Numbered from the stretch's first letter, positions 54,062 to 62,152 are shown. The stretch: DNA of 64,000 nucleotides from Flavobacterium erciyesense (GCF_018069925.1 NZ_JAGPXB010000016.1:1-64000), one strand, 5' to 3'. Translations and numbers: made by a program. Notes: generated by a model not told the origin, from the letters alone.

Positions 54062-57000
54062 ATGAGCTACGAATATTCAGAAGACGCCCTTATAGAACAA
54101 GCCACTCACGATGTATTAGAAGAGTTGGGTTGGAAAGTAGTCACCGCATGGACAAAAGAATCCTTTGGTGAGCATGGTTTATTAGGTCGTGAGAACAAAT
54201 CAGAAGTGATTTTAAAACGTTATGTTATCCAGGCTTTGGCTAACTTAAATCCTGATTTATCTCTTTCTGTCTATGAACAGGCCTATGAGCTTATAGCTCA
54301 AAAAGCTGCCGATAAAAAGCTAGGAAGTATTAATAAAGAAAAGTACGAGCTGCTTAAAAATGGTGTTCCGGTAGTCTATACTAACGATAACGGTGAACTA
54401 GTAAAAAAGAAACTCAAAATTTTTGATTATAATAACTACACAAACAATCATTTTTTAGCAGTCCGCCAGCTAGAGATTGTGGGAGAATTGTACAGCCGCC
54501 GTCCAGATGTAATTGGTTTTGTAAATGGCATTCCATTAGTTTTTTTCGAATTAAAAGGACATCATACTGATTTACGTAATTCCTATAATGACAATATCAA
54601 AGATTATAAAGACACCATCGCACAGGTGTTTCATACTAATGCTTTTATTGTATTGAGTAATGGTGTGGATACTAAAGTAGGTACAGTTACGAGTCCGTAT
54701 AAATTCTTTTTGGATTGGAAACGTATTGAAGAAGACGAGGAAGGTGTTGTGAGTTTAGATACTATGCTTCGTGGAACTTGCGCACCACATCGTTTGATGG
54801 ATCTGTTTGAGAATTTTTTACTATTTGACGAAAATAGTGGAGATGTGGTCAAATTAATGGCCAAAAACCACCAGTACATTGGAGTAAACAAAGTATTAGA
54901 AAATGTTAGAAATATTGAAGACCTTCAAGGGAAATTAGGAGTTTATTGGCATACTCAAGGTAGCGGAAAGTCCTATTCCATGGTTTTCCTGTGCGAAAAA
55001 GTGCACCGTAAATTTGGAGGTGCTTACACCTTTTTAATTGCAGTTGACAGAACCGAATTAGAAAATCAATTGTATGACACTTTTTCTGGAGCAGGCATCG
55101 TAAATGATAAAAATATTGTTGCAGGAAATAAAACAGGAATAACAGGACGCGATCATCTAAGAGAATTATTAGCAGAGAACCATCGTTATGTGTTTACTTT
55201 AATTCATAAGTTTTCTATAGATCCTAATAAAGAAACCGAATATCCATTAATTACAGATCGTAAAAATATCATCGTAATTTCTGATGAAGCACACCGTACA
55301 CAAGGCGGAACTTATGCTAGAAACATGCGTTACTTTGGTTTACCCAATGCCTCTTATCTCGGTTTTACAGGAACTCCAATAATAAAGGATGAAGAGGAAT
55401 TAACTAAAAATATATTTGGTGAATATGTCTCTGTGTATGACTTTAAACGAGCAATTGAAGATGAAGCAACACTTCCATTACTTTACATTAACAGAGGAGA
55501 AAAATTAGAGTTAGATAATCCAGAGTTGGATGATAAAATGGCTGAGGTACTTGAAGATGAAAATCTTGAAGACGATCAAAAGAAAAAACTATCCTATTTA
55601 TTTCAAAAAAACTATCCGATCCTTACTGCTGAAAAGCGACTGGACGATATTGCAAAAGATTTGGTTTGGCATTTTAACGAAAGGGGTTATCAAGGAAAAG
55701 CAATGTATGTGGCGCTAGATAAGCCTACAGCGGTACGAATGCATCAATTGGTAACCAAATATTGGCCTTTATACTTAAAAGAACTTGAAGCTCGAATTGC
55801 AGCAGCACAAGACCAGCAAGAAGCGCAAGAATTACAACGCAAATACAACAAGGTTGCCGAAACAGAGATTTGTGTAGTAGTTAGTAGTGAACAAAATGAA
55901 GTTGATAAATTCAGGAAAATGAATTTAGATATTGAGCAACACCGACGCAAAATGGTGGAGCGCAATTTAGAAAAAGAGTTTAAAGATGCTGAAAATCCCT
56001 TCCGTTTAGCCATCGTTTGTGCTATGTGGATCACCGGTTTTGATGCGCAATGCGTTTCGACAGTCTATTTGGATAAACCCATAAAAGGCCATACACTGAT
56101 GCAAACCATTGCAAGGGCAAACCGAGTGTATGACGACGAAAAAGAGAATGGACTGATCGTAGATTACGGAAATGTCTATAAGAAATTGGAACAAGCATAC
56201 TCCGTTTACGGAGAGGGAGGAAAAGGAGGTTCAGGCCAAGAAACAGGTAAAGCTGTTGAAGAAATTGCTGATTTAGAGAAAGAATTAAAAAAGGCAATCA
56301 AAGAAGTTAAGGAATACTTGAAAACATTAGATTTCAAACTTTCTATTTTATTTGATGTTAAACCAATGGAAAAAATTGGTTTGCTTAAGAAAGCTGGGGA
56401 TTGTATATGTTTAAATGAAACAACCCGTACCAGTTTTGAAATGATGGCTCGTTCTGTTTTCAGGAAGTATAAAGCCTTGTTTCCAGAAGAACAAGCAAAA
56501 CCATACATCAAAGAATTCAATGCTATTGATGCCATTTATAGTTTACTTAATCAAAATGTAAAGTCTGCGGATGTTACAACCATTATGATGCAATTGCAAA
56601 GTATCGTAAACGAAAGTGTACATTTAGAGAAAAGCGAAATGAATGAGGCAAAGGAGGAAGTCTATGTTGATTTAAGTAAATTGGACTTTGAAAAGTTAAA
56701 AGCAGCTTTTGCAAAAGCACCTCACAAAAACAGCTTAGTGTTTGATTTGCAAAAGGCCATAGATCAAAAACTACAACAAATGCTTAAAGAAAATCCGTTG
56801 CGTTTGGATTTTTATGAGCGATACAAAGAGATTGTAGCCGAATATAACAGAGGTAAATCGATGGAAGATACCATTGCCACATTTGACAAACTGAGCAATT
56901 ATATTACAGATTTGACTTTTGAAGAGCAACGAGCCATGAGAGAAAATCTTAATGACCAGGAAACCTTGGCTATTTTTGATTTACTACGAGAAGGTAAAGA

Positions 57001-57259
57001 GCTTGAAGGTAAAGAGCTTAAACAAGTTAAAAAAGTAGCTCAGGAAACACTCGAAAAACTAAAGGCTGAAAAATTAAAAATTGATCGTTGGAGAGAAAAA
57101 AGAGAAGTTACTGCTCAAGTGAAAAGTGAAATTTACAACCAATTGTTATGGCTCCCTCAAGAAGCGTATACTGATGAAGAAGTAAGCCTTAAAACTGTCA
57201 CAATTTATCAGCATATTTATTCTAATTATTATGGTGGTGGGAATAGTGTTTATAGTTAA
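54062..57259 (+). CDS. hsdR: Type I restriction endonuclease/translocase subunit
   Basis: This 1065-residue protein has an N-terminal PD-(D/E)XK nuclease with RRPDVIGFVNGIPLVFFELK, an SF2 translocase with Walker A WHTQGSGKSYSMVF and the DEAH box VISDEAHRTQGG, then YLGFTGTPI and a second RecA lobe (AIVCAMWITGFDAQCVSTVY; QTIARANRVY). The C-terminal helical region assembles with HsdM/HsdS. It cuts unmethylated DNA after ATP-driven translocation. All expected motifs are intact. Confidence 0.96.
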   Translation: MSYEYSEDALIEQATHDVLEELGWKVVTAWTKESFGEHGLLGRENKSEVILKRYVIQALANLNPDLSLSVYEQAYELIAQKAADKKLGSINKEKYELLKNGVPVVYTNDNGELVKKKLKIFDYNNYTNNHFLAVRQLEIVGELYSRRPDVIGFVNGIPLVFFELKGHHTDLRNSYNDNIKDYKDTIAQVFHTNAFIVLSNGVDTKVGTVTSPYKFFLDWKRIEEDEEGVVSLDTMLRGTCAPHRLMDLFENFLLFDENSGDVVKLMAKNHQYIGVNKVLENVRNIEDLQGKLGVYWHTQGSGKSYSMVFLCEKVHRKFGGAYTFLIAVDRTELENQLYDTFSGAGIVNDKNIVAGNKTGITGRDHLRELLAENHRYVFTLIHKFSIDPNKETEYPLITDRKNIIVISDEAHRTQGGTYARNMRYFGLPNASYLGFTGTPIIKDEEELTKNIFGEYVSVYDFKRAIEDEATLPLLYINRGEKLELDNPELDDKMAEVLEDENLEDDQKKKLSYLFQKNYPILTAEKRLDDIAKDLVWHFNERGYQGKAMYVALDKPTAVRMHQLVTKYWPLYLKELEARIAAAQDQQEAQELQRKYNKVAETEICVVVSSEQNEVDKFRKMNLDIEQHRRKMVERNLEKEFKDAENPFRLAIVCAMWITGFDAQCVSTVYLDKPIKGHTLMQTIARANRVYDDEKENGLIVDYGNVYKKLEQAYSVYGEGGKGGSGQETGKAVEEIADLEKELKKAIKEVKEYLKTLDFKLSILFDVKPMEKIGLLKKAGDCICLNETTRTSFEMMARSVFRKYKALFPEEQAKPYIKEFNAIDAIYSLLNQNVKSADVTTIMMQLQSIVNESVHLEKSEMNEAKEEVYVDLSKLDFEKLKAAFAKAPHKNSLVFDLQKAIDQKLQQMLKENPLRLDFYERYKEIVAEYNRGKSMEDTIATFDKLSNYITDLTFEEQRAMRENLNDQETLAIFDLLREGKELEGKELKQVKKVAQETLEKLKAEKLKIDRWREKREVTAQVKSEIYNQLLWLPQEAYTDEEVSLKTVTIYQHIYSNYYGGGNSVYS

Positions 57260-57325
57260 ATCGCTGTTTTAATATAATTTATAAGAACATTGAAAAAGAT
57301 GAAAACTAGAACCTAATAAGATGAT

Positions 57326-59380
57326 ATGGAAATAAAAGAATTGTCAATATTGACTTCGGAAAAATTAAAATATGAATTAATTAAAAGTGATTTAGAGCTA
57401 GATGATTCAGATTTAATTCTTGATTCAGTTATGTACGAGCGAACAGTCCCTCCAAATAAATTGTTTTTAATTGATATGGAAGAAAAGGTGGTGATTAGAG
57501 AGTTTAATGAAGATGATGATTATAATACAATTTTTGATAAAAGATTAGATGGTGTCGAGATTCTGAAATTTGGATTTTTTGATCTTTCAAAATTCCTACC
57601 TTTTTTTACGAAAGTAAAAGTATTCGCAATTCATGGCGATTTTATAGATTTGATGCTATTCTCAGCAGATGAAAATGCTAGAGAATTACTAACTAAAATT
57701 AAATTTAAACTCTTATTTAGTCGTTTTGCAAACAGTATTAAAGAAAGACTGAATTTAGAATCAGAATTACTTGATTTGTATAAAGAAATTTATAATTTGC
57801 CATATGATGCTTTGCCGCAAAGCACGATTGACTTTATAAATAATAATAAATCTAGAGTGCTTGAGCTTGGCTGGCTTCCTTTATCTAACAAAGATTTAGA
57901 AAATTTATTGAGATTAAATAAAGTTGAAGAGTTGTATCTTTTATATAATTTTAGAAATTCTTTTAAAAGATTTAGTAAAACTTTAAAAGTACTAAGTGTA
58001 CGTTTCAATTTTATCATCAACATAAACGAAATTTATTTAGACTTACCTAAATTAATAAATTTAGATTTAAGTGGAAATAGTATTTTTAGTCCAATTAACT
58101 TTAATATTTTTCCAAAAAAAATTGAATGTATTGATTTGTCTTCTAATTTCATAGATGATTTGTCTCTTGATAATTCTCCTCCAAAACTGGAGGACTTAAT
58201 TTTAAAAAATAATCAATTAACTAATGAAAGCTTTATAATTTCACAAGCAAACTACAGTTTAAAATTTTTAGATTTACGTAATAATCAAATTATTATAAAT
58301 TTAGAATTTTTGGAATTTATAGATAAATTTTTCCCTAATCTAACTAATATCTATCTGGATGGTAATCATAGTGACAATTATATTCAACAACTCTTTGAAG
58401 GTGATGACCAGCTTGAATCAATAAAAGTATTATTAGCAGAGGCTGAGTTCGGTTATGAAGAATCAATAGAAAATATTAGAGATAAAATAAATCTGTATAA
58501 TAATAAGAATTTTATTAAAGTATTGTGGAAAAGTAATAGGCTACCATTGGACATTATTATAAGGGAAATTCAGTTTCGATTATATGATTATTTAGAAAAA
58601 TTGGAGACCAAGATTTATCTTAATGAAGGTGTGTACTGTGATTTTCAATCTTGTATGACCTCGATGTTAATCTACAAAAATGATGAGGATCATTCCATAT
58701 CGTTTGAATTATATTCAAATTCACTAAATTTCTTCATTGATTATTTCTTTAAATACTTAGATTTTTTAAAAATAGTTATTGAAGATGTAACCTCCAATCG
58801 ATTGATACCATATTTTACCAGTTCAAATAAATTAAATTACTTAAAGGACTACTTTAGAATAATTTATAAAGTGCAACACAAGGTGAAAAAGCATTATTAC
58901 TTGAATATAGATAATGACAAAGAGTTTTTAATTTCTGATCATAAGCAACTCTTAAAGCCAATATACATGCCACTAAGGGATGTGCTTTTTGTAGTCTTAT
59001 CTAGCAAGAAAGCTTATTCATTTTGCAAAAATGATAATAACTGTAAAATATATAATAAGATTAAGGTTAATGAAACTTTGTTTAATACAGAATTAACGAT
59101 TAGAGGTGGCGTTGATAAACAAAATATAAAAGAAATTCTTAATAATGTTTATTTAAACGAGAACAGATTCATAGAAATAGATTTATATATTGATGATAAT
59201 ATTGGAAAGAAAGTTAGTCTGTTGGTAAATACGAATCATATAAAAGTAGAAGATGAAAATTACACGAAAGTTTATTTAAATAAAAATTTTGAATTTGATA
59301 ATTTGTTACTTAATAATTCATTAGGTACTTATAAAATAGAAATTGAAAAGAATGAAATTAGATTAGTGTCAAACATATAG
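57326..59380 (+). CDS. Leucine-rich repeat protein downstream of hsdR
   Basis: A 684-residue, very AT-rich gene. The first 170 residues are acidic and not recognised. Residues about 180-360 are leucine-rich repeats of the L-x-x-L-x-L-x-x-N type (LKVLSVRFNFIININEIYLD; LINLDLSGNSIFSP; LKFLDLRNNQI). The last 320 residues show no known domain. No signal peptide is seen, so it is probably cytoplasmic. It begins 66 bp after hsdR and may be an accessory of the defence block; function unknown. Confidence 0.75.
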   Translation: MEIKELSILTSEKLKYELIKSDLELDDSDLILDSVMYERTVPPNKLFLIDMEEKVVIREFNEDDDYNTIFDKRLDGVEILKFGFFDLSKFLPFFTKVKVFAIHGDFIDLMLFSADENARELLTKIKFKLLFSRFANSIKERLNLESELLDLYKEIYNLPYDALPQSTIDFINNNKSRVLELGWLPLSNKDLENLLRLNKVEELYLLYNFRNSFKRFSKTLKVLSVRFNFIININEIYLDLPKLINLDLSGNSIFSPINFNIFPKKIECIDLSSNFIDDLSLDNSPPKLEDLILKNNQLTNESFIISQANYSLKFLDLRNNQIIINLEFLEFIDKFFPNLTNIYLDGNHSDNYIQQLFEGDDQLESIKVLLAEAEFGYEESIENIRDKINLYNNKNFIKVLWKSNRLPLDIIIREIQFRLYDYLEKLETKIYLNEGVYCDFQSCMTSMLIYKNDEDHSISFELYSNSLNFFIDYFFKYLDFLKIVIEDVTSNRLIPYFTSSNKLNYLKDYFRIIYKVQHKVKKHYYLNIDNDKEFLISDHKQLLKPIYMPLRDVLFVVLSSKKAYSFCKNDNNCKIYNKIKVNETLFNTELTIRGGVDKQNIKEILNNVYLNENRFIEIDLYIDDNIGKKVSLLVNTNHIKVEDENYTKVYLNKNFEFDNLLLNNSLGTYKIEIEKNEIRLVSNI

Positions 59381-59398
59381 AGGATTACATTATTTAAA

Positions 59399-59443
59399 AA
59401 AAGGGGAAGAAAATATTAAGTTATTTGCTTCCCCTTTTCTTTT
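59399..59443 (+). terminator. Terminator after the LRR gene
   Basis: AAAAGGGGAAG (59399-59409) pairs with CTTCCCCTTTT (59428-59438), followed by T-rich sequence. It closes the restriction/LRR transcription unit just before the two-peptide array. Confidence 0.8.
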
Positions 59444-59444
59444 G

Positions 59445-59472
59445 ATTTTCTGTTCACCCCTGAACAGAAAAT
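59445..59472. promoter_or_regulatory. Perfect 12-bp hairpin with CCCC loop upstream of peptide array
   Basis: ATTTTCTGTTCA (59445-59456), loop CCCC, TGAACAGAAAAT (59461-59472). It is a perfect inverted repeat directly after the LRR terminator and about 75 bp before the first array ORF. It could be a protein-binding site, an RNA hairpin controlling the array, or a second terminator. Confidence 0.7.
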
Positions 59473-59513
59473 TATTTCTGATATGTGTTAATGTAATTTT
59501 ACACCAGAAATAA
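59472..59513. promoter_or_regulatory. Second hairpin in the array leader
   Basis: TTATTTCTG (59472-59480) pairs with CAGAAATAA (59505-59513), with a further GTGT/ACAC pair inside. It abuts the first hairpin and ends 33 bp before the first ATG. TAATTTTA at 59494-59501 is a weak -7-like match within it. Confidence 0.5.
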
Positions 59514-59515
59514 AA

Positions 59516-59542
59516 ATTAAAAGTTTAACAGAAAACAATTAA
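59516..59542 (+). pseudogene. Truncated B-peptide tail at array left end
   Basis: The frame reads IKSLTENN then stop, matching the end of the B peptide. The rest of B is replaced by unrelated leader sequence and there is no ATG. It marks the left edge of the array. Confidence 0.6.
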
Positions 59543-59546
59543 AATC

Positions 59547-59627
59547 ATGAATCCAAAGGTATTAATAAACATATTGATAGTTATTTCAGGAGTATTAGGA
59601 ATTTATAAACATTCAAAAACCAATTAA
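59547..59627 (+). CDS. A-peptide copy 1 (26 residues)
   Basis: Starts MNPKVLINILIVISGVLGIY, then a short basic and polar tail. A 16-residue hydrophobic core is flanked by Lys4 and Lys21/Lys24, fitting a small membrane helix. The stop is one base before the B1 start, suggesting coupled translation. Function unknown. Confidence 0.65.
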   Translation: MNPKVLINILIVISGVLGIYKHSKTN

Positions 59628-59628
59628 C

Positions 59629-59697
59629 ATGCAGTATTTAGAAATTTTAGAACAGATCATCGAAGTTGTAATTAAAAGTTTAACAGAAAAAAAGTAA
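59629..59697 (+). CDS. B-peptide copy 1 (22 residues)
   Basis: Starts MQYLEILEQIIEVVIKSLTE and ends with two Lys. L4, L7, I11, V14 and L18 follow 3-4 spacing, so it should form an amphipathic helix or short coiled coil. Acidic residues lie mainly in the first half and Lys at the end. Confidence 0.65.
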   Translation: MQYLEILEQIIEVVIKSLTEKK

Positions 59698-59701
59698 AAT
59701 C

Positions 59702-59782
59702 ATGAATACAAGAGTATTGATAAGCATATTGACAGTTGTTTCAGGAGTTTTAGGACTTTATAAAAATTCAAAAAATAATTAA
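59702..59782 (+). CDS. A-peptide copy 2 (26 residues)
   Basis: Starts MNTRVLISILTVVSGVLGLY, with a polar Asn/Ser/Lys tail. Compared with copy 1 the core changes are conservative (I to V, I to L), while K4 becomes R, so charge is kept. Confidence 0.65.
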   Translation: MNTRVLISILTVVSGVLGLYKNSKNN

Positions 59783-59783
59783 T

Positions 59784-59852
59784 ATGCAGTATTTAGAAAT
59801 TTTAGAACAGATCATCGAAGTAATTATTAAAAGTTTAACCGAAAACAAGTAA
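59784..59852 (+). CDS. B-peptide copy 2 (22 residues)
   Basis: Starts MQYLEILEQIIEVIIKSLTE. It has the same amphipathic pattern as copy 1, with V14 changed to I. Its protein is identical to copy 4. Confidence 0.65.
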   Translation: MQYLEILEQIIEVIIKSLTENK

Positions 59853-59856
59853 AATC

Positions 59857-59937
59857 ATGAATCCAAAAGTATTAATAAGCATATTGACAATTATTTCAGG
59901 AGTAATAGGAATTTATAAACATTCAAAAACTACTTAA
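59857..59937 (+). CDS. A-peptide copy 3 (26 residues)
   Basis: Starts MNPKVLISILTIISGVIGIY. The protein is identical to copy 5, with one synonymous nucleotide change (ATT/ATC), evidence of the 310-bp duplication. Confidence 0.65.
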   Translation: MNPKVLISILTIISGVIGIYKHSKTT

Positions 59938-59938
59938 C

Positions 59939-60007
59939 ATGCATTATTTAGAAATTTTAGAACAAATTATCGAAGTAGTAATTAAAACTTTAACCGAAAA
60001 AAACTAA
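59939..60007 (+). CDS. B-peptide copy 3 (22 residues)
   Basis: Starts MHYLEILEQIIEVVIKTLTE. Q2 is replaced by H and S17 by T; the hydrophobic positions are unchanged. Confidence 0.65.
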   Translation: MHYLEILEQIIEVVIKTLTEKN

Positions 60008-60011
60008 AATC

Positions 60012-60091
60012 ATGAATCCAAAAGTATTGATAAGCTATTGACAGTTGTTTCAGGATTATTAGGACTTTATAAAAATTCAAAAAATAATTAA
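60012..60091 (+). pseudogene. A-peptide copy 4, frameshifted
   Basis: Matches copy 2 but has lost one A in AGCATATTG (now AGCTATTG). The frame stops after MNPKVLISY. The rest of the copy is intact at the DNA level up to the usual stop. Confidence 0.7.
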
Positions 60092-60092
60092 T

Positions 60093-60161
60093 ATGCAGTA
60101 TTTAGAAATTTTAGAACAGATCATCGAAGTAATTATTAAAAGTTTAACTGAAAACAAGTGA
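60093..60161 (+). CDS. B-peptide copy 4 (22 residues)
   Basis: Starts MQYLEILEQIIEVIIKSLTE and ends in TGA instead of TAA. The protein is identical to copy 2. Confidence 0.65.
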   Translation: MQYLEILEQIIEVIIKSLTENK

Positions 60162-60165
60162 AATC

Positions 60166-60246
60166 ATGAATCCAAAAGTATTAATAAGCATATTGACAAT
60201 TATCTCAGGAGTAATAGGAATTTATAAACATTCAAAAACTACTTAA
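60166..60246 (+). CDS. A-peptide copy 5 (26 residues)
   Basis: Protein identical to copy 3 (MNPKVLISILTIISGVIGIY start). Intact. Confidence 0.65.
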   Translation: MNPKVLISILTIISGVIGIYKHSKTT

Positions 60247-60247
60247 C

Positions 60248-60316
60248 ATGCAGTATTTAGAAACTTTAGAACAGATCATCGAAGTAGTAATTAAAACTTT
60301 AACCGAAAAAAACTAA
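60248..60316 (+). CDS. B-peptide copy 5 (22 residues)
   Basis: Starts MQYLETLEQIIEVVIKTLTE. I6 is replaced by Thr; it otherwise follows copy 3. Confidence 0.65.
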   Translation: MQYLETLEQIIEVVIKTLTEKN

Positions 60317-60320
60317 AATC

Positions 60321-60401
60321 ATGAATCCAAAAGTATTGATAAGCTATTTACAGTTGTTTCAGGAGTTTTAGAATTTAATAAACATTCAAAAATCAATTAA
60401 C
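60321..60401 (+). pseudogene. A-peptide copy 6, frameshifted
   Basis: Carries the same one-base loss as copy 4 plus a further change, so the frame now reads MNPKVLISYLQLFQEF then stop at 60371. The shared deletion shows it descends from the same unit as copy 4. Confidence 0.7.
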
Positions 60402-60470
60402 ATGCAATATTTAGAAATTTTACAACAGATCATCGGAGTAGTAAATAAAAGTTTAATTGAAAACAAATAA
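60402..60470 (+). CDS. B-peptide copy 6 (22 residues, diverged)
   Basis: Starts MQYLEILQQIIGVVNKSLIE. Several charged or hydrophobic positions are altered (E8Q, E12G, I15N, T19I). It lies at the decaying right end of the array. Confidence 0.5.
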   Translation: MQYLEILQQIIGVVNKSLIENK

Positions 60471-60474
60471 AAAC

Positions 60475-60542
60475 ATGAACTCAAATTCATCAACGAACTT
60501 ATTGACAGTTATTTTGAAGTATTAGGAATTTATAAATATTAA
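60475..60542 (+). pseudogene. A-peptide copy 7, degenerate
   Basis: Begins ATGAACTCAAATTCATCAAC, recognisable by ATTGACAGTT and TATTAGGAATTTATAAA, but frameshifted; the ORF ends after 16 residues. It marks the right edge of the array. Confidence 0.6.
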
Positions 60543-60569
60543 TAAAAATAGTACACTTAATAAAAAAAA

Positions 60570-60815
60570 TTGGCAACCAATAGGCTTAAAAGGGATATTT
60601 GGAGGTATTCACAGAGATTTGAATATGTTCAGGATGATGATTTATGTAGATTAATTTTTCATTTACACAATGTTAAAATTGTAAGTGAAAGTTTAGGATA
60701 TGAAACACTTGTAAGACAATGTTTTAATATTTATAAAAAAGTGAAAGGAAGAGAAAAAGCATATGTATTTATTAATAAGTTTAAATTTTATAGAGAAAAA
60801 TATAAAAAAATGTAA
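60570..60815 (+). CDS. Small basic protein downstream of peptide array
   Basis: This 81-residue protein has a TTG start (60570). It is rich in Lys, Arg and aromatic residues (NRLKRDIWRYSQRFEYVQDD; KVKGREKAYVFINKFKFYRE). There is no membrane helix and no recognised motif. The lack of an ATG and the strong AT bias make it uncertain that it is expressed. Confidence 0.4.
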   Translation: MATNRLKRDIWRYSQRFEYVQDDDLCRLIFHLHNVKIVSESLGYETLVRQCFNIYKKVKGREKAYVFINKFKFYREKYKKM

Positions 60816-61238
60816 AATATTTTTAATCAATAATATTGCTGTAAATCATCTAAGTAGTAATGTTTTACATGACTATATTATTAGATTTTATGAAAATAAT
60901 CTTCCAAATCATTTTATGTAACCTTTCGGTTTTTCATTTTCGTCTAATTTAAAATCAACTATACACTTGATTTAAAAAAGATAAACGGAAGGCAAAAGAA
61001 TTTAAATTTTTTGTTCAAGTCAATTATAAATTTTGTATTTTGAAATGAGTTTTAATTTGCTTCCCAATTTATTTTTAAAGTAAGAGGTAAAACAAACTTT
61101 ATTGGACTAAATTTGTCAATTCCTTAGTTATTTAACCTGTAATTAATTTATAAATGTAATTTTTACTGTTAAAGAACTACTATCATGAAGTTTGAAAAAG
61201 TACATTTGGTAAACTAAACCACAGAAGTAATCTATATT
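60816..61238 (+). other. Intergenic region upstream of LytTR regulator
   Basis: About 420 bp without a convincing ORF. TAAATTTG at 61108-61115 is an exact TAnnTTTG box on the plus strand, 123 bp before the regulator gene. No well-placed -33 element or repeat is seen. Confidence 0.4.
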
Positions 61239-61997
61239 ATGTCCAAATTTAAAGCTGCCTTACTCGACGATAATAAAGAACAATTAAAACTAAACCAGCT
61301 AGTACTTGAGAGTATTAGTAGTTTTGAGGTGGTAGCTTCTTGCTCATCTGCAAAAGTCTTTCTAAAGGAAATAAAAATTTCACAACCAGAAATATTATTT
61401 CTAGACCTAAACTTAGGAGATTCTTACATGACTGGGATGGAAGTTGCTTTTCAATTGAAATTACCAGTGATGTTTGTAAGCAGTAATACTTCGCAATACA
61501 TTAAAGAGATTGAAAGTTTGAAAAGAGATTACGATATCTGTGTGGATCATATAACCAAACCATTTACAGAACAAGAATTCATCAAAACTGCACAACGCTT
61601 TTTGAAGGAGATAGAACTTTTCAAAAAAGAAGAATTCATCCATTTGGATTTTGGAGCAACTAAGCGCAATAAAATTGCCATTAATAGCATTGTTTATTTA
61701 TCAGCGGATAAAAACAACGGCTCTGAATCCAACAACAAACTAATTCACTTTACCAACCGCAAACCAGAAAATCTGATTGATTTTTCCTTTTCAAAAATGG
61801 AAGAAAAAGGGTTGCTAAAATCACAATTTATAACCATCCATAAATCATTTCGTGTAAACAAACAACACATAAAAAACTATCATAAAAAGAATGAGTCCGT
61901 TGAAGTAGATGTTTTTTCTCTTGGCGGTAAATTAGAATCAAAGTTTCTGCAGGTTTCTGAAAACTACCAATCTTCTGTAAAAGAATACAAAAAATAA
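61239..61997 (+). CDS. LytTR-family response regulator (orphan)
   Basis: This 252-residue protein has a receiver domain at about 4-125 with the phospho-acceptor Asp in ILFLDLNLGDSYMTG and the conserved Lys in DHITKPFTEQEF. The C-terminal LytTR DNA-binding domain is at about 140-245 (KNKIAINSIVYL-like core; LKSQFITIHKSFRVNKQHIK). No histidine kinase gene is adjacent. Its position between the peptide array and two very small genes makes those candidate targets (inference). Confidence 0.88.
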   Translation: MSKFKAALLDDNKEQLKLNQLVLESISSFEVVASCSSAKVFLKEIKISQPEILFLDLNLGDSYMTGMEVAFQLKLPVMFVSSNTSQYIKEIESLKRDYDICVDHITKPFTEQEFIKTAQRFLKEIELFKKEEFIHLDFGATKRNKIAINSIVYLSADKNNGSESNNKLIHFTNRKPENLIDFSFSKMEEKGLLKSQFITIHKSFRVNKQHIKNYHKKNESVEVDVFSLGGKLESKFLQVSENYQSSVKEYKK

Positions 61998-62041
61998 CCG
62001 ATCTTGTTTTCCTAAAAACCGATTTTGTTCCTCAACATGAG

Positions 62042-62075
62042 CTGATATGATTCTGTATTATATCAGTTTTTTTTT
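62042..62075 (+). terminator. Terminator after LytTR regulator
   Basis: CTGATAT (62042-62048) pairs with ATATCAG (62060-62066), followed by nine T. Confidence 0.75.
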
Positions 62076-62152
62076 ATTTCTGAATTTTGAATCATAATTA
62101 AAGCGGAAGCCGAAAAGCTAGATAGAGTAGGTAAATTTTAAAATTAAAAATT

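Larger units (their letters stand above)
59516..60542 (+). repeat. 155-bp tandem array alternating two tiny ORFs (A and B)
   Basis: Seven A copies start at 59547, 59702, 59857, 60012, 60166, 60321 and 60475: steps of 155, 155, 155, 154, 155 and 154, the shorter steps due to one-base losses. Six B copies lie between them. Each A stop is followed after one base by a B ATG, and each B stop after four bases by an A ATG. A truncated B tail (59516-59542) precedes the first A. A2-B2-A3-B3 closely matches A4-B4-A5-B5, so a 310-bp dimer was duplicated. Substitutions between copies mostly keep residue type. Confidence 0.9.

Noticed and set aside
59516..60542. CRISPR array
   Set aside because: The repeats are contiguous 155-bp coding units with no unique spacers and no cas genes nearby.
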